Shown: piece after piece, positions 8,112 to 16,194 of the stretch
How positions within the stretch are numbered: position 1 is the stretch's first letter
Layout of the letters: every line of letters starts with the position of its first letter
From: Streptomyces sp. AP-93
Lineage (GTDB): Bacteria; Actinomycetota; Actinomycetes; Streptomycetales; Streptomycetaceae
NCBI RefSeq assembly: GCF_022808175.1
Contig: NZ_JALGBX010000047.1
Span: 1-38,190 of the forward strand
Length of the DNA stretch: 38,190 nt
Reading direction: 5' to 3'
Made by a program: the position numbers and the translations under genes
The notes under the pieces: generated by a model
The model's input: the letters and a program-made list of their open reading frames with translations, nothing else
What the model was told of the DNA's origin: nothing
Database searches by the model: none

Positions 8112-8561
8112 ATGACTATGCATGCTACGCACGTCCCCGCGCCCATGAAGCCAGGTCCGGTCGTCTATACCGACCAACAGCTTCTCCGCGTGCTCATCCG
8201 CCTGGCGCAGGGGGAGAGCATCCTCGGACGTCGGACGTTCGAGCACCGCCGTGGGGACGCAGACCCGTCTGCTCCGCTCTACGAGCGCCGCTTCGGCAGC
8301 TGGAACCGTGCACTAGAACTCGCGGGCCTCGACACGGTTGCACAGCCCGAACAACTGCAGGATGCGACGACGAAGTGGACCCAGGAACAGCTCATCGCCG
8401 CGATTCGCCGGTGTCTGCTGGTAACGGGATCCACGACGCTGGCGGCCTACGAGGCCTGGCGCACGGATCCGGCGAATCCGAAGTCTGATGTTCCGCCGGC
8501 TACCACCATCCGTTTCCGTATGGGCAGTTGGTCACGAGCCACAGAACTGTCCTGCAACTGA
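8112..8561 (+). CDS. Protein with two homing-endonuclease-associated-type repeats
   Basis: The 149-residue protein has two copies of a motif of about 55 residues. Repeat 1 runs from YTDQQLLRVLIRLA to FGSWNRALELAGL (about 19-73) and repeat 2 from WTQEQLIAAIRRCL to MGSWSRATELS (about 89-147). The pattern (helix, small-x-Y/F region, GSWN-A-L-AG) matches the repeats found beside HNH homing endonucleases and in actinobacterial plasmid proteins, where they are thought to bind DNA. No nuclease motif is present. GGAAGGAG lies 10 bp before the ATG. Confidence 0.75.
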   Translation: MTMHATHVPAPMKPGPVVYTDQQLLRVLIRLAQGESILGRRTFEHRRGDADPSAPLYERRFGSWNRALELAGLDTVAQPEQLQDATTKWTQEQLIAAIRRCLLVTGSTTLAAYEAWRTDPANPKSDVPPATTIRFRMGSWSRATELSCN

Positions 8562-8623
8562 AGTCATCGCCGGCAGCCACGTCGACGCCGCCCCTCGGAT
8601 ACCCCACGCCCGGAAGGACCCCC

Positions 8624-8830
8624 ATGGACACCGAGTACGCCCCTGAGATCACCTACCCCGACACCACCTGCCGCACCTGCCGCACCATGATCCAGTGGAT
8701 CGCCTGCCCGACCGGCGGTTGGTGGGCGCACGCCGAGCACCCAGCAGACGGACACGACGCGGAGCCCGCAGCCGACCTCGACAGCTCCGCTGCGCAGCAC
8801 GAGGACAAGCGCACGAAGCTGAACGACTGA
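8624..8830 (+). CDS. Small Cys-pair (zinc ribbon-like) protein
   Basis: The 68-residue protein contains CRTCRTMIQWI, then GGWWAHAEHP and DGHDAEP, a layout common in small actinobacterial and phage proteins where a Cys pair plus His residues may bind zinc. The start ATG follows GGAAGGA; a longer frame to 8528 overlaps the previous gene and has no ribosome site. Function unknown. Confidence 0.7.
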   Translation: MDTEYAPEITYPDTTCRTCRTMIQWIACPTGGWWAHAEHPADGHDAEPAADLDSSAAQHEDKRTKLND

Positions 8831-8891
8831 CCGCGTACTCCTTGGGCGCGGGCGGTTCGGTCCGCGTCCTGTTTTCCTGGGAAGGGGATTC

Positions 8892-9401
8892 GTGACGGAC
8901 GTATTCACCGTCTGCATTCTGGAGCCGTGCTGCGAGAAGTCGGAGCCGGGTTACACGCCGACATCGAAGCCGTACTACGTGCGCACCCCTGGCTGGTCGG
9001 ACTCGTGCAACCACCAGCGCAGCGAGCGGCGTAGGGCGACGATCACGGAGTACGAGACGCGTGAGGGGGCCGAAGCCGAGTACCAGGGCCAGGCGCGCGG
9101 CTGGGGGTCGACGGATGGATGGCTGTACGAGGGCGAGGTGCCGCCGGAGGGCGAGCGGTTCCGGATCATGCCGGTCAAGGGCACCCTGACCACGCACTTC
9201 TGGCACGGAGAGCCGGTCGAGATCCCGTTCCCGACCATCGACCTGGCCCGCGAGTATGCCGAGGAGTACCACGAGTATCCCGACGGCGGGCACCACAAGC
9301 AGATCCTCTACAACATCGTCGGCGACCAGGACACGGTGGTGCGCTGGTCGTCCTACACGGTCAAGGTCGGAACTGAGCTGACCGCCGACGACTGGGCGTA
9401 G
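8892..9401 (+). CDS. Hypothetical plasmid protein
   Basis: A GTG start preceded by GGGAAGGGG gives 169 residues. The N-terminus has two Cys (CILEPCCEK) and the sequence is rich in aromatic and acidic residues (YEGEVPPEGERFRIMPVKG, EYAEEYHEYPDGGHH). No signal peptide, membrane segment or recognised domain is seen. Codon use is typical of the array and it lies 61 bp after the preceding gene in the same orientation. Confidence 0.7.
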   Translation: MTDVFTVCILEPCCEKSEPGYTPTSKPYYVRTPGWSDSCNHQRSERRRATITEYETREGAEAEYQGQARGWGSTDGWLYEGEVPPEGERFRIMPVKGTLTTHFWHGEPVEIPFPTIDLAREYAEEYHEYPDGGHHKQILYNIVGDQDTVVRWSSYTVKVGTELTADDWA

Positions 9402-9603
9402 CACGTACTGAGCTGGCGAGGAAGAGTAAACCCGCTGCCTCCCAGATCCTGTAGTCCCGGCGGAAGAGCGGCCGTAGAGCAGACGGCGAGACGGATGCGG
9501 ATGCACCGGTCCCTGTCCGCCGGCTTCCGCCCCTTCATTCCGTTCCACCCAGCCGGGCTGTGCGCAGGGCGCTACCCGGACCAGTCAGAAAAGGAGAAAC
9601 GAA

Positions 9604-9942
9604 GTGCGCGTCGACGCGGCTTTCGGCCTAGGCTTCAAACACGACGGGGTCGAGCACACCGCTGAATTCACCTGGGAGACGGGCGAGCTCCCCGTTCCCG
9701 GGCGAGGAGACCGGATCGCCTTCGGTGAATTGATCACGGTCGTCGACAGAGTCCAGTACTCGTGTATGGACGCCGGATACATCGCCACGCGCGACCACGA
9801 GGAATCTTCCGTGAAGATCGATCTCTCGCTGCGACTGGCCAAGGCCACGCGCCAGGGGAAGTACGAGCCGCAGGAGTTCCACTCGATCCTGTCCGAGCTG
9901 CCCAGTGTCACCGACCTGTGCGTGACCGGCATCTGGGAGTAG
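9604..9942 (+). CDS. Hypothetical plasmid protein
   Basis: A GTG start follows AAAAGGAG and gives 112 residues. The first half alternates in a beta-like pattern (HTAEFTWETGELPVPGRGDR) and the second half is helical. No recognised domain. The 200 bp before it (9402-9603) contains no convincing gene; a promoter may lie there. Confidence 0.65.
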   Translation: MRVDAAFGLGFKHDGVEHTAEFTWETGELPVPGRGDRIAFGELITVVDRVQYSCMDAGYIATRDHEESSVKIDLSLRLAKATRQGKYEPQEFHSILSELPSVTDLCVTGIWE

Positions 9943-10042
9943 CCCCACCCTCCGACATCCGCGCCCGGCCTCTGCTAGCCCACGCTGTCTGTCCTCACCG
10001 GCGGTGTCTCGTCCGCCTGTACTCACCATGACAAGGAACGCT

Positions 10043-10483
10043 GTGTTCAAAACTCCATTGGCTGCGCTCCCGCGCGACGCGGCCCCCGCCGATATCGCCG
10101 AAGTCCTCACCCAGCTCACCGAGACCCAGGCCATCCCCTTCCACCTGTGGGACCGCGCATACAGCGCGCGCATCCAGAACTTGGCCGGATGGCTCCACTG
10201 CGCCGCGATGTGGCAGGGCCAAAACCTCACCGAAGCCGCCGACATCCCCGAAGGGGACGGCCCGGCCGTGCTCCACGCTCTGATCGACGCGCATGCAGCC
10301 ATGCTGGCCCGCCACGAAGCCGAGCTCGCGCCGCACAAAGACGCCGACGGAGCACTACTCGGCAACGACTACGACGACCACGACGCGGTCGCCGACCGGC
10401 ACATCGAGGAGACCGTGGAGATGCTCGGGCTCGTCATGGCGGTGCTGGCCGGTGAGTTCGGACGGCCGACGAGCACCCCGTAA
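10043..10483 (+). CDS. Hypothetical helical plasmid protein
   Basis: The GTG start (FKTPLAALPRDA follows) has AAGGA 5 bp upstream; ATG at 10028 and GTG at 10004 are possible but lack a well-placed ribosome site. The 146-residue product is mostly alpha-helical and ends with HIEETVEMLGLVMAVLAGEF. It has an acidic, His-containing stretch (NDYDDHDAVADRHIEE). Function not recognised. Confidence 0.65.
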   Translation: MFKTPLAALPRDAAPADIAEVLTQLTETQAIPFHLWDRAYSARIQNLAGWLHCAAMWQGQNLTEAADIPEGDGPAVLHALIDAHAAMLARHEAELAPHKDADGALLGNDYDDHDAVADRHIEETVEMLGLVMAVLAGEFGRPTSTP

Positions 10484-10551
10484 CCGCATCTCCCGCGCAG
10501 GCCGTCAACTGGCTGACGGGCGAAGCCCGGCGGGCTGGTGCCTCACGCCGC

Positions 10552-10584
10552 CCGTACGCCGGGATTCGAATTCTCGGCATACGG
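10552..10584 (+). other. Hairpin with tRNA T-loop-like sequence
   Basis: A 13-bp stem closes a TTCGAAT loop. The upper 5 bp (CGGGA/TCTCG) and lower 7 bp (CGTACGC/GCATACG, one C-A mismatch) mimic the T arm plus acceptor stem of a tRNA, but there are no D or anticodon arms. TTCGAA is itself palindromic, so chance is a real alternative. Confidence 0.35.
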
Positions 10585-10614
10585 CCCTCATCTGTCAGTG
10601 CGATTAAAGGTCTG

Positions 10615-10646
10615 AAAGAGGGACGCAGACGCAACGTCCCTCTTTT
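10615..10646 (+). terminator. Rho-independent terminator
   Basis: AAAGAGGGACG (10615-10625) pairs perfectly with CGTCCCTCTTT (10635-10645) around a 9-nt loop and ends in TTTT. It ends the transcript of 10043-10483, or attenuates the gene that begins 35 bp later. Confidence 0.8.
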
Positions 10647-10680
10647 GCGTGAGCTGGCACACTTCTTGGGGAGGTATTTC

Positions 10681-11391
10681 ATGGCTTTTGGTAAGCGGAC
10701 GGTTCTGGTGCCGGGGGTGATGTTCATCATTCGGCTTCCGTTCTCGGAAGTCTGCGTCCATATGCGGGTCGCCGACAAAGTGATGGGCGCGGAGATTGTC
10801 GAGGACGGCAGGGCTGTTCAGCTCTACGACGACAACGGCAACCGGTTCTCCGCGCCGATAACGACCGGTGAGGCCGGGATCTACACGAGCTTCGGCAAGG
10901 GTGAGATGTGGTCGGAGTCCGTGTTCGCCACGCACGTCTTCCACTCGTGGACGGCGGCCCGGGGCAAGTTCTACTTGTACGTGGACGGGCGGCGGCTCTC
11001 CGGCACGGTGACCAGTCGGTACGAGGAAGCACTCGAAGAGGCGAAGTATCACCGTGAGCGGGGGCAGCAGGCCGACGTGCGGTACGTCCGCGTGAAGGAG
11101 TGCTACCAGATGGAGCACGGCGGCATGGGCTGGTTCCAGGCTGTACCGATCCAGGACCAGCCGGAGATTTCCACGCTGTTCAAGGCCCGGGGTGCGAACG
11201 CCCCGCTGGGTGAGCGGTGGACGGTCGAGCGGCCGTTCAAGTCGTACGGGACCGAGCAAAGGGCGCTCGCGGCCGGGCGGTCCCTGGCACGCCACTACGG
11301 CTACGGGTGGGCGGTTCGCGACACCTACATGATCCCGAAGTTCGACGACGTCCAGATCTTCGCTGGCCGCTACGTGATCGGAGAGTTCTGA
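10681..11391 (+). CDS. Hypothetical plasmid protein
   Basis: The ATG follows GGGGAGG at good spacing and gives 236 residues. The sequence mixes beta-like and helical segments; a lysine-poor, aromatic-rich middle (YTSFGKGEMWSESVFATHVF) and a C-terminus with RPFKSYGTEQRALAAGRSLA were noted. No known domain is recognised. It overlaps the next gene by one base (TGATG), so the two are probably co-translated. Confidence 0.7.
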   Translation: MAFGKRTVLVPGVMFIIRLPFSEVCVHMRVADKVMGAEIVEDGRAVQLYDDNGNRFSAPITTGEAGIYTSFGKGEMWSESVFATHVFHSWTAARGKFYLYVDGRRLSGTVTSRYEEALEEAKYHRERGQQADVRYVRVKECYQMEHGGMGWFQAVPIQDQPEISTLFKARGANAPLGERWTVERPFKSYGTEQRALAAGRSLARHYGYGWAVRDTYMIPKFDDVQIFAGRYVIGEF

Positions 11392-11897
11392 TGATGACGC
11401 TGGAGCTGGCGACGGAACTGCTCGCGGGGCTCACGGTCGGGGACCGGGTCGCGGTGAAGGACCCGCGCGCGACGAACTACCGGGGCCAGTGGACGAACTA
11501 CTGGGTGGTCGAGGACCCGGCGATCAGCCTCCCCGCCTACCGCCGGTGCCAGCACGGTCACGCGACGGTAAGCCTGCGGGTCTGGCAGCACAGCGGTTAC
11601 GTCGACCAGCTCGCGGCCTGCCACCTGATCGACCCGAGCCAGTGGGTACGCAAGGAGGCGAGGGTCTGGCAGCCGGTCGAGGGCGCGAAGCACATCGTCT
11701 CGGCGACGGGCTTCGAGGACAGAGACACGGGACAGACGTGGCAGTCCACGGTGTGCGGCGAGTTGCTGGAGACCACGGGCGGCCGGAGCTGGGGCGCGGA
11801 GCACATGACCTATCCGGCGTACGGCCGGCACAGCGACCGGATCACGTGCCCCGGCTGCCGGCTGCGCAACGGGCTCGACCTGGAGGTGCCGGCATGA
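11391..11897 (+). CDS. Hypothetical plasmid protein with C-terminal Cys pair
   Basis: The 168-residue product starts MMTLELATELLAGLTVGDRV, with GGAGAG upstream and TGATG coupling to the preceding gene. LTVGDRVAVKDPRATNYRGQ looks like a small beta-barrel segment of the kind seen in many actinobacterial mobile-element proteins. ITCPGCRLRNGL near the end and a Cys at about 118 (TVCGE) could bind zinc. Its stop overlaps the original ATG of the next gene (ATGA), which was then hit by an insertion sequence. Confidence 0.7.
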   Translation: MMTLELATELLAGLTVGDRVAVKDPRATNYRGQWTNYWVVEDPAISLPAYRRCQHGHATVSLRVWQHSGYVDQLAACHLIDPSQWVRKEARVWQPVEGAKHIVSATGFEDRDTGQTWQSTVCGELLETTGGRSWGAEHMTYPAYGRHSDRITCPGCRLRNGLDLEVPA

Positions 11898-11917
11898 GTT
11901 TCCTGAGTCAACCTCTA
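11894..11917 (+). pseudogene. Original first eight codons of the gene at 13375, cut off by an IS
   Basis: ATG AGT TTC CTG AGT CAA CCT CTA overlaps the preceding stop as ATGA. If the insertion sequence is removed between the two CCTCTA copies, these codons join in frame to ATG AGC AAG at 13375. They are therefore the lost 5' end of that gene. Confidence 0.7.
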
Positions 11918-13135
11918 TGGCATCAGGGGCGTGTCGGCGGTCATGTTGATCTTGCTGTTGGCTTGGTGGACAGCGGGGTCGTAGCAGGTGCCGTTGCGCC
12001 AGCAGGCCCACATGACGCGGAGCCAGGAGCGGGCCAGGATGCGGGTGGCATGCGGATGGCGCTTCTTGCGGGCGCGGGCGTCGTTGTAGATCTTCGCAGC
12101 CCAGTCGCTGCCGTGGCGGCTGTTGTCGGCGAACTGAGTCAGGGCGAGGCGGGCCCTGCGGTTGGTCGCAAAGCGGAAGGCTACCGAGCGGGACTTGCCC
12201 GAGGCGCGGGTGACCGGGACGACTCCGGCCTCGGCGATGAGCTGTTCACAGCTCTGGGCACGCTCCAGGATCGGGCCGATCTCGCCGATGACCTTGGCCA
12301 GGTTGATCGTGCCGATGCGGGGCATGGTGGCGAACAGCGGAGCGTATGGATGCGACGCGACCGCATCAGCAATGGCCTTGTCCAGTGCGGCAATGGTCAT
12401 CCGGATGCTCCGGACCAGTTGAACCTGAATGCGGATGAGCTGCTCGACGATCTGCGCGCTGACGCGGGAGGCCGCGGCCGGGGCCGAGCGCATGTGCTCC
12501 ATCAGAGTGCCGCCCGACTTCCTCCCCGAGTAGCCGCGGCGCTTGCACCAGGCTTCGAGCCGTCCGGGGGTGAGCTTGGCGGCGGAGCCAGGGGTGGGGT
12601 ATCGCTCCAGGAAGGCCAGTGCGATATCGCTGTCGAGGCTGGCGAACATCACCTTGCCGCCAGGCCAGTGCTCATCCAGCAGAGCGGCGAGGCGGTTGAC
12701 GGCAGCCACGCGGGCCTCGACGTGATCGGCGCGGGTCCGGGTGAGGGCCTGCAGGTCCATGGTCGCCTGCTCGGTGGGCTTCAGACGGGGCAGCAGGTGC
12801 CCGTCGGTGCGCAGGTAGTCGGCGAGCTTCATACTGTCGCCCGCGTCGGTCTTGGCCTTGGAAGCGCCCCAGCGCGGGCGCATCGCGTGGAAGGCGTTCG
12901 GATGCACCGGCACCACTGGATGCCCAGCGGCCAGCAGCCGGTCCACGGCCAGGCCGCGTGTCGTCTCGATCGCCACCGGCAGATCCGCCGGGGCACCGTG
13001 CTTGCCCAGCCGGGCCAGGGTCTTGGCGAACCCCTCCTCGGTATGCGCCAGTTCCCACCTGTCGATGCGCTTGCCCCAGGCGTCCATGACCGTCACGTCG
13101 TGGGTGTCGGTCGCCCAGTCCCATCCGATGAACAC
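11915..13135 (-). CDS. IS110-family transposase (IS110/IS116/IS902 type)
   Basis: The 406-residue recombinase has the DEDD residues D6 (FIGWDWA), E57 (VAIETTRG), D97 and D100 (KTDAGD). A coiled-coil-like middle follows, then the C-terminal domain with TMPRIGTINLAKVIGEIG and TRASGKSRSV, where the catalytic serine should lie. The GTG at 13135 follows AGGAG at 10-bp spacing; a GTG at 13168 adds 11 residues without a ribosome site. Its stop TAG is formed within the junction core. It is only distantly similar to copy 1, so the two arrived separately. Confidence 0.9.
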   Translation of the reverse strand: MFIGWDWATDTHDVTVMDAWGKRIDRWELAHTEEGFAKTLARLGKHGAPADLPVAIETTRGLAVDRLLAAGHPVVPVHPNAFHAMRPRWGASKAKTDAGDSMKLADYLRTDGHLLPRLKPTEQATMDLQALTRTRADHVEARVAAVNRLAALLDEHWPGGKVMFASLDSDIALAFLERYPTPGSAAKLTPGRLEAWCKRRGYSGRKSGGTLMEHMRSAPAAASRVSAQIVEQLIRIQVQLVRSIRMTIAALDKAIADAVASHPYAPLFATMPRIGTINLAKVIGEIGPILERAQSCEQLIAEAGVVPVTRASGKSRSVAFRFATNRRARLALTQFADNSRHGSDWAAKIYNDARARKKRHPHATRILARSWLRVMWACWRNGTCYDPAVHQANSKINMTADTPLMP

Positions 13136-13370
13136 GAAAGAAGTACTCCTGTGCCGTGCGCGGAGCACCTGCCCGGTGGTGAGGTCGTCTGCCGGGAGCT
13201 CATTAATCGGCCCTCTGCGGGGCGTGTCCCTGAAGCCGATCAGACGGCCTCGGTCCGGCGGGGCCGGCGGAACTCATGCTGGCCGTCGAGCGGCTCGCAA
13301 AAACGGCCGTGCACCCACCGGGACCGAGAGGTCACAACCCTACCCATGAGGGCTGCAGAAGGGATGGTCC
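13136..13370 (-). ncRNA. IS110 copy 2 non-coding left end, candidate bridge RNA
   Basis: This 235-nt region precedes the transposase start on the same strand, where IS110 elements encode a bridge RNA. On the minus strand it contains TAATGAGC (13205-13198), identical to the plus-strand target flank at 13373-13380. That is what a target-guide loop would contain. RNA ends and fold are not established. Confidence 0.35.
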
Positions 13371-13374
13371 TCTA

Positions 13375-13623
13375 ATGAGCAAGGGCACCGTCGCAACGGC
13401 CGCCGCCTGGGTCCTGCGGGCGGGATCTCAGACGACGCACCGCACCCCCTGCGGCTGCTGGCGCACCGGCTCGCGGCCGTGCTGGGTCGACGAATGGGCC
13501 GAGGAACGGATCGGCCCCGCGGCGTCGGACGAGTGGACGTTCATCGTCGAGATAGACGGCGGCCAGTGGCGCGCCCGGCGGAAGCCGGACGAGGCGCTGG
13601 AGTACACGCACGCGAACTTCTAG
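13375..13623 (+). CDS. Small plasmid protein, 5' end displaced by IS insertion
   Basis: The present reading frame gives 82 residues from ATG (MSKGTVATAAAWVLRAGSQT). Before the insertion the gene probably began at 11894 and encoded eight more residues (MSFLSQPL). The IS supplies AGAAGGG about 13 bp upstream, so the gene may still be translated. Cys residues in CGCWRTGSRPCW could bind metal. Function unknown. Confidence 0.6.
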   Translation: MSKGTVATAAAWVLRAGSQTTHRTPCGCWRTGSRPCWVDEWAEERIGPAASDEWTFIVEIDGGQWRARRKPDEALEYTHANF

Positions 13624-13632
13624 GCGGCCTTC

Positions 13633-14147
13633 ATGGGCTATCTGCTCACCGGTCGGTACGCCGACAACGACCGGATCGTCGTGACCCGGGGCGAACCGGC
13701 CCCGGATGGCTACGAATGGGACGACGACGAGAAGTTCTTGGAGGACTTCTTCGGGATGCACTACTCGACCAGGAGGAAGCGGTCCGGTTCCTCTACCAGG
13801 ACAAGGCCGAAGGAATGCGGGATATGCCGGGGATCTCGGATGAGGTCTACGGCACGGAAATGGGCAACGAGGAGTACGAGATGGCGCAGAACTGGACACT
13901 CGGCGGCGAGATCGACATCGAGGACTGCGACGTGCTGAGGCTCGACCTCACGACGGCAGACATGCCCGAGGACGAGATCAAGCAGTACGTCGATGACCAG
14001 CCGGGCCACCGGTCCTGGTGCGACACCTTCGAGGCCCCGAAGCTCAGTGACGCGATCAAGACGCTCTTCGAGACCTACGGGGACTTCGACAGGGTCGTCA
14101 CGCCCGCCGGCAAGGTTTTCGAGCGGGCGGAGCCGGTTCCGGTCTGA
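13633..14147 (+). pseudogene. Acidic plasmid protein with one frameshift
   Basis: The ATG frame reads MGYLLTGRYADNDRIVVTRG and then EWDDDEKFLEDFFG. Beyond GGG at 13753-13755 the sensible sequence continues in the -1 frame as ALLDQEEAVRFLYQDKAEGM and runs to TGA 14147. One added G would join them into about 171 residues. Both frames stay open through the overlap, so it is not certain where the shift lies. It may be a mutation, a homopolymer error or programmed -1 shifting, though no classic slippery heptamer is present. The protein is very acidic and of unknown function. Confidence 0.5.
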
Positions 14148-14150
14148 GCC

Positions 14151-14192
14151 GCCCGGCAGGCGCAGGCGCGGGTTCGACTCCCGCGCCGGGCG
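14151..14192 (+). other. tRNA 3'-end-like minihelix
   Basis: A 7-bp stem (GCCCGGC 14151-14157 with GCCGGGC 14185-14191) stacks on a 5-bp stem (GCGGG/CCCGC) closing TTCGACT, followed by a G discriminator. The arms and loop are those of a tRNA acceptor and T arm, but a 10-nt linker replaces the D and anticodon arms. It sits between two genes. It may be a remnant of a tRNA integration site. Confidence 0.5.
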
Positions 14193-14226
14193 CGCAGCAG
14201 TCCATCACCTTTTCGGAAGGAGAAGC

Positions 14227-15042
14227 ATGAGCGGGTACGGAAGCATTCGCGCGGTGCGGAACGTCATCGTGGAGACGCTGACGGCGGAGGGGCGCGAGCC
14301 GAGCGCGTACAACATCACCGGGATCGCGCGGGACGCCTTCACGGCGCGGAGCGGCGGTGGGTACAGCGCTGCTCTCGACGTCGAAGTCTGGCGGGCCGCC
14401 GTTGACAAGCACCGCCGCCCGTTCGGGCTCGGTGACCTGGTGCGCGTTGCGGTCAGCACGAAGAGCGGGCACACGGAGTTGCACTACGGCAAGATCTCCC
14501 AGTTCCGGAAGACCAACGGAGGCATCTACCGCGGCATGCCGGTCAAGCCGTACTCCGCGTACGTCGAGCTGGACCACCACACCCGCGGATGGCTGGGCCC
14601 CCTTACGGAGGTTACCCCGGTGCGTGACGACTTCGAGGTCACCCGAGAGTGGTCGGAGGTCCACCAGGGGTGCTTGTCGTGGGACTCCGCCTACAGGTGC
14701 CTGCGCTGCGGGTCGTTCTCCTACAAGAGCGCCCGGGTCATGGCCGTGCACAGGGTCAGCGGCCAGCGCGTCCGCCTGTGTGAGGAGTGCTTCACCGACG
14801 ACGAGCTCGGGCGGCTCGGGCACGAGGTCATGTTCTACGAGCGCAACAGCAGGCAGACCATCACCGAGCTGACCGAGAACCCCGAGCTGATCACCGAAGC
14901 GGCCTGCGACTCCTACTACGAGAAGTCCGACGGCGAGGTGTACCGGGAGTGGGCGGACGCCTTCCCGTGGATGGTCCCGGTCAAGGCCGCTGAGCTGTAC
15001 GCCGCCTGGAAGGAGCAGGCGCGGGCGTCCGCCGCCGCGTGA
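14227..15042 (+). CDS. Hypothetical protein with zinc-finger-like Cys pairs
   Basis: GGAAGGAG precedes the ATG and the product has 271 residues. A beta-rich N-terminal half includes GLGDLVRVAVSTKSG. The middle has CLRCGSFSYKSARVMAVH followed by RLCEECFTDDELG, two C-x2-C pairs about 30 residues apart that probably form one zinc site. The C-terminal 70 residues are helical and aromatic. No catalytic motif or membrane segment is seen. Confidence 0.75.
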   Translation: MSGYGSIRAVRNVIVETLTAEGREPSAYNITGIARDAFTARSGGGYSAALDVEVWRAAVDKHRRPFGLGDLVRVAVSTKSGHTELHYGKISQFRKTNGGIYRGMPVKPYSAYVELDHHTRGWLGPLTEVTPVRDDFEVTREWSEVHQGCLSWDSAYRCLRCGSFSYKSARVMAVHRVSGQRVRLCEECFTDDELGRLGHEVMFYERNSRQTITELTENPELITEAACDSYYEKSDGEVYREWADAFPWMVPVKAAELYAAWKEQARASAAA

Positions 15043-15117
15043 GGCAGAAGCAGTAGCAGTTCAGACGGGGGTCGGCGAGTTTCGCCGGGCCCCTTCTCGT
15101 TTCCCAGTGGAGGTGTG

Positions 15118-15588
15118 ATGCACCGCATCGTGGTCACCGAGCAGCACCGCAGCACGTTTCGCGGGTACCGGCTGGAAGACCTGGACGACAAGGACGCCGC
15201 CGCAATCCGCGAGGGCCGCATGGTGCTGGCTGCCATCGGGCTGGAGCAACGGCGCGACGACGGTGTCTGGGTCCGCAAGGCCGAAAAGATCAACTTCGTG
15301 GTCCCCCCGGATGTCGTGGGCGAGTACCCGCACTTCGAGGAGATCGCCGATGAGGAGACCCGGTTCTGGGCCTCCGACATGTGGGGCTCCACGCTCGAAG
15401 CGGCGGCCGGGGCGAAGGCCCTCTGGGGCCGGTTTATGACCCCCTGCACCGTGGTCGAGACCGAGACCGAGACCGAGCCGTACGACCGCGGCATCAAGCA
15501 CACCGGCTACGTCCTCATCCGCGACATGGGCGGCGAGCGCCGCCGCGTCTCTGCGGAGCTGGTCTCGGTCGAGACCGACGAGGCGTAA
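15118..15588 (+). CDS. Hypothetical plasmid protein
   Basis: The ATG has GTGGAGG four bases upstream; a GTG three bases earlier is too close to it. The 156-residue product has a predicted helical, acidic core (RLEDLDDKDAAAIREGRMVL) and a TETETETE run (about 123-130). No domain is recognised. It belongs to the same plus-strand array and is separated by 75 bp from the previous gene. Confidence 0.7.
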   Translation: MHRIVVTEQHRSTFRGYRLEDLDDKDAAAIREGRMVLAAIGLEQRRDDGVWVRKAEKINFVVPPDVVGEYPHFEEIADEETRFWASDMWGSTLEAAAGAKALWGRFMTPCTVVETETETEPYDRGIKHTGYVLIRDMGGERRRVSAELVSVETDEA

Positions 15589-15651
15589 ACCCCCCTAACT
15601 GGCAGCGCCCTCGCGCTCGATGCGCGGGGGCGCCATCGAGATTGGAACCGA

Positions 15652-16191
15652 ATGCAGACCGACAACACCTACACCTACGCCGGGCGCGCCATCGTGCACC
15701 GGACCCCGATGCCGGACGGCCGCATGTTGATCCTCGCGTACGGCGGCGCCCAGGACCCCTGGGCGACCGGGTTCCTCGGCGAGGACGACGGCGAGTACTT
15801 CGGCACCCGCGAGGCCGGGTGGCATAGCTACGCGACGCGCATGGCCGAGGGCCTGGGCCTGGTGGTCGCCCCGGAGGGCTCCGTGGTTCTCAGCGCCGAG
15901 CAGGTCAACCGGGTGCAGGCCGGTGCGGCGGACCTGGCGAAGGCGCACGACGACTTCGAGACGGCCATCGGTACCGACAACGGCCAGGCCCACAGCCGCC
16001 TCAATGCCGAGGACGACATCGCCGAGTCCGCCATCCAGATGGGCCGCCTCCTGGCGGACCTGGGGCTCTACACGCCCGCCAACACGCCCGAGGAGGACGG
16101 CGAAGACGAGCCCGCGGCGGCCGAGACGCCCCAGCTCACGACCGGGACCTTCGTTGACGCCGTCACCAAGGGCCCGAACTGGAACCGGTGA
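15652..16191 (+). CDS. Hypothetical plasmid protein
   Basis: The 179-residue product starts MQTDNTYTYAGRAIVHRTPM after a GGAAC ribosome site. The first 70 residues look beta-rich, the middle is helical (SAEQVNRVQAGAADLAKAHD), and an acidic Pro/Ala linker (EEDGEDEPAAAE) precedes a short conserved-looking tail. Function is unknown. Confidence 0.65.
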   Translation: MQTDNTYTYAGRAIVHRTPMPDGRMLILAYGGAQDPWATGFLGEDDGEYFGTREAGWHSYATRMAEGLGLVVAPEGSVVLSAEQVNRVQAGAADLAKAHDDFETAIGTDNGQAHSRLNAEDDIAESAIQMGRLLADLGLYTPANTPEEDGEDEPAAAETPQLTTGTFVDAVTKGPNWNR

Positions 16192-16194
16192 GCC

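Larger units (their letters stand above)
11912..13374 (-). mobile_element. IS110-family insertion sequence, copy 2
   Basis: The element is about 1,457 bp. CCTCTA occurs once at each junction (11912-11917 and 13369-13374), so the exact crossover lies within that shared core. The transposase reads leftward and ends flush with one boundary, leaving about 235 nt of non-coding left end, the IS110 layout. Removing the element restores the host reading frame, which fixes the boundaries to within six bases. Confidence 0.8.

Noticed and set aside
11489..13375. 628-codon plus-strand frame through IS110 copy 2
   Set aside because: It runs antisense through the transposase. Only its MSFLSQPL stretch is meaningful, as the lost start of the interrupted gene.
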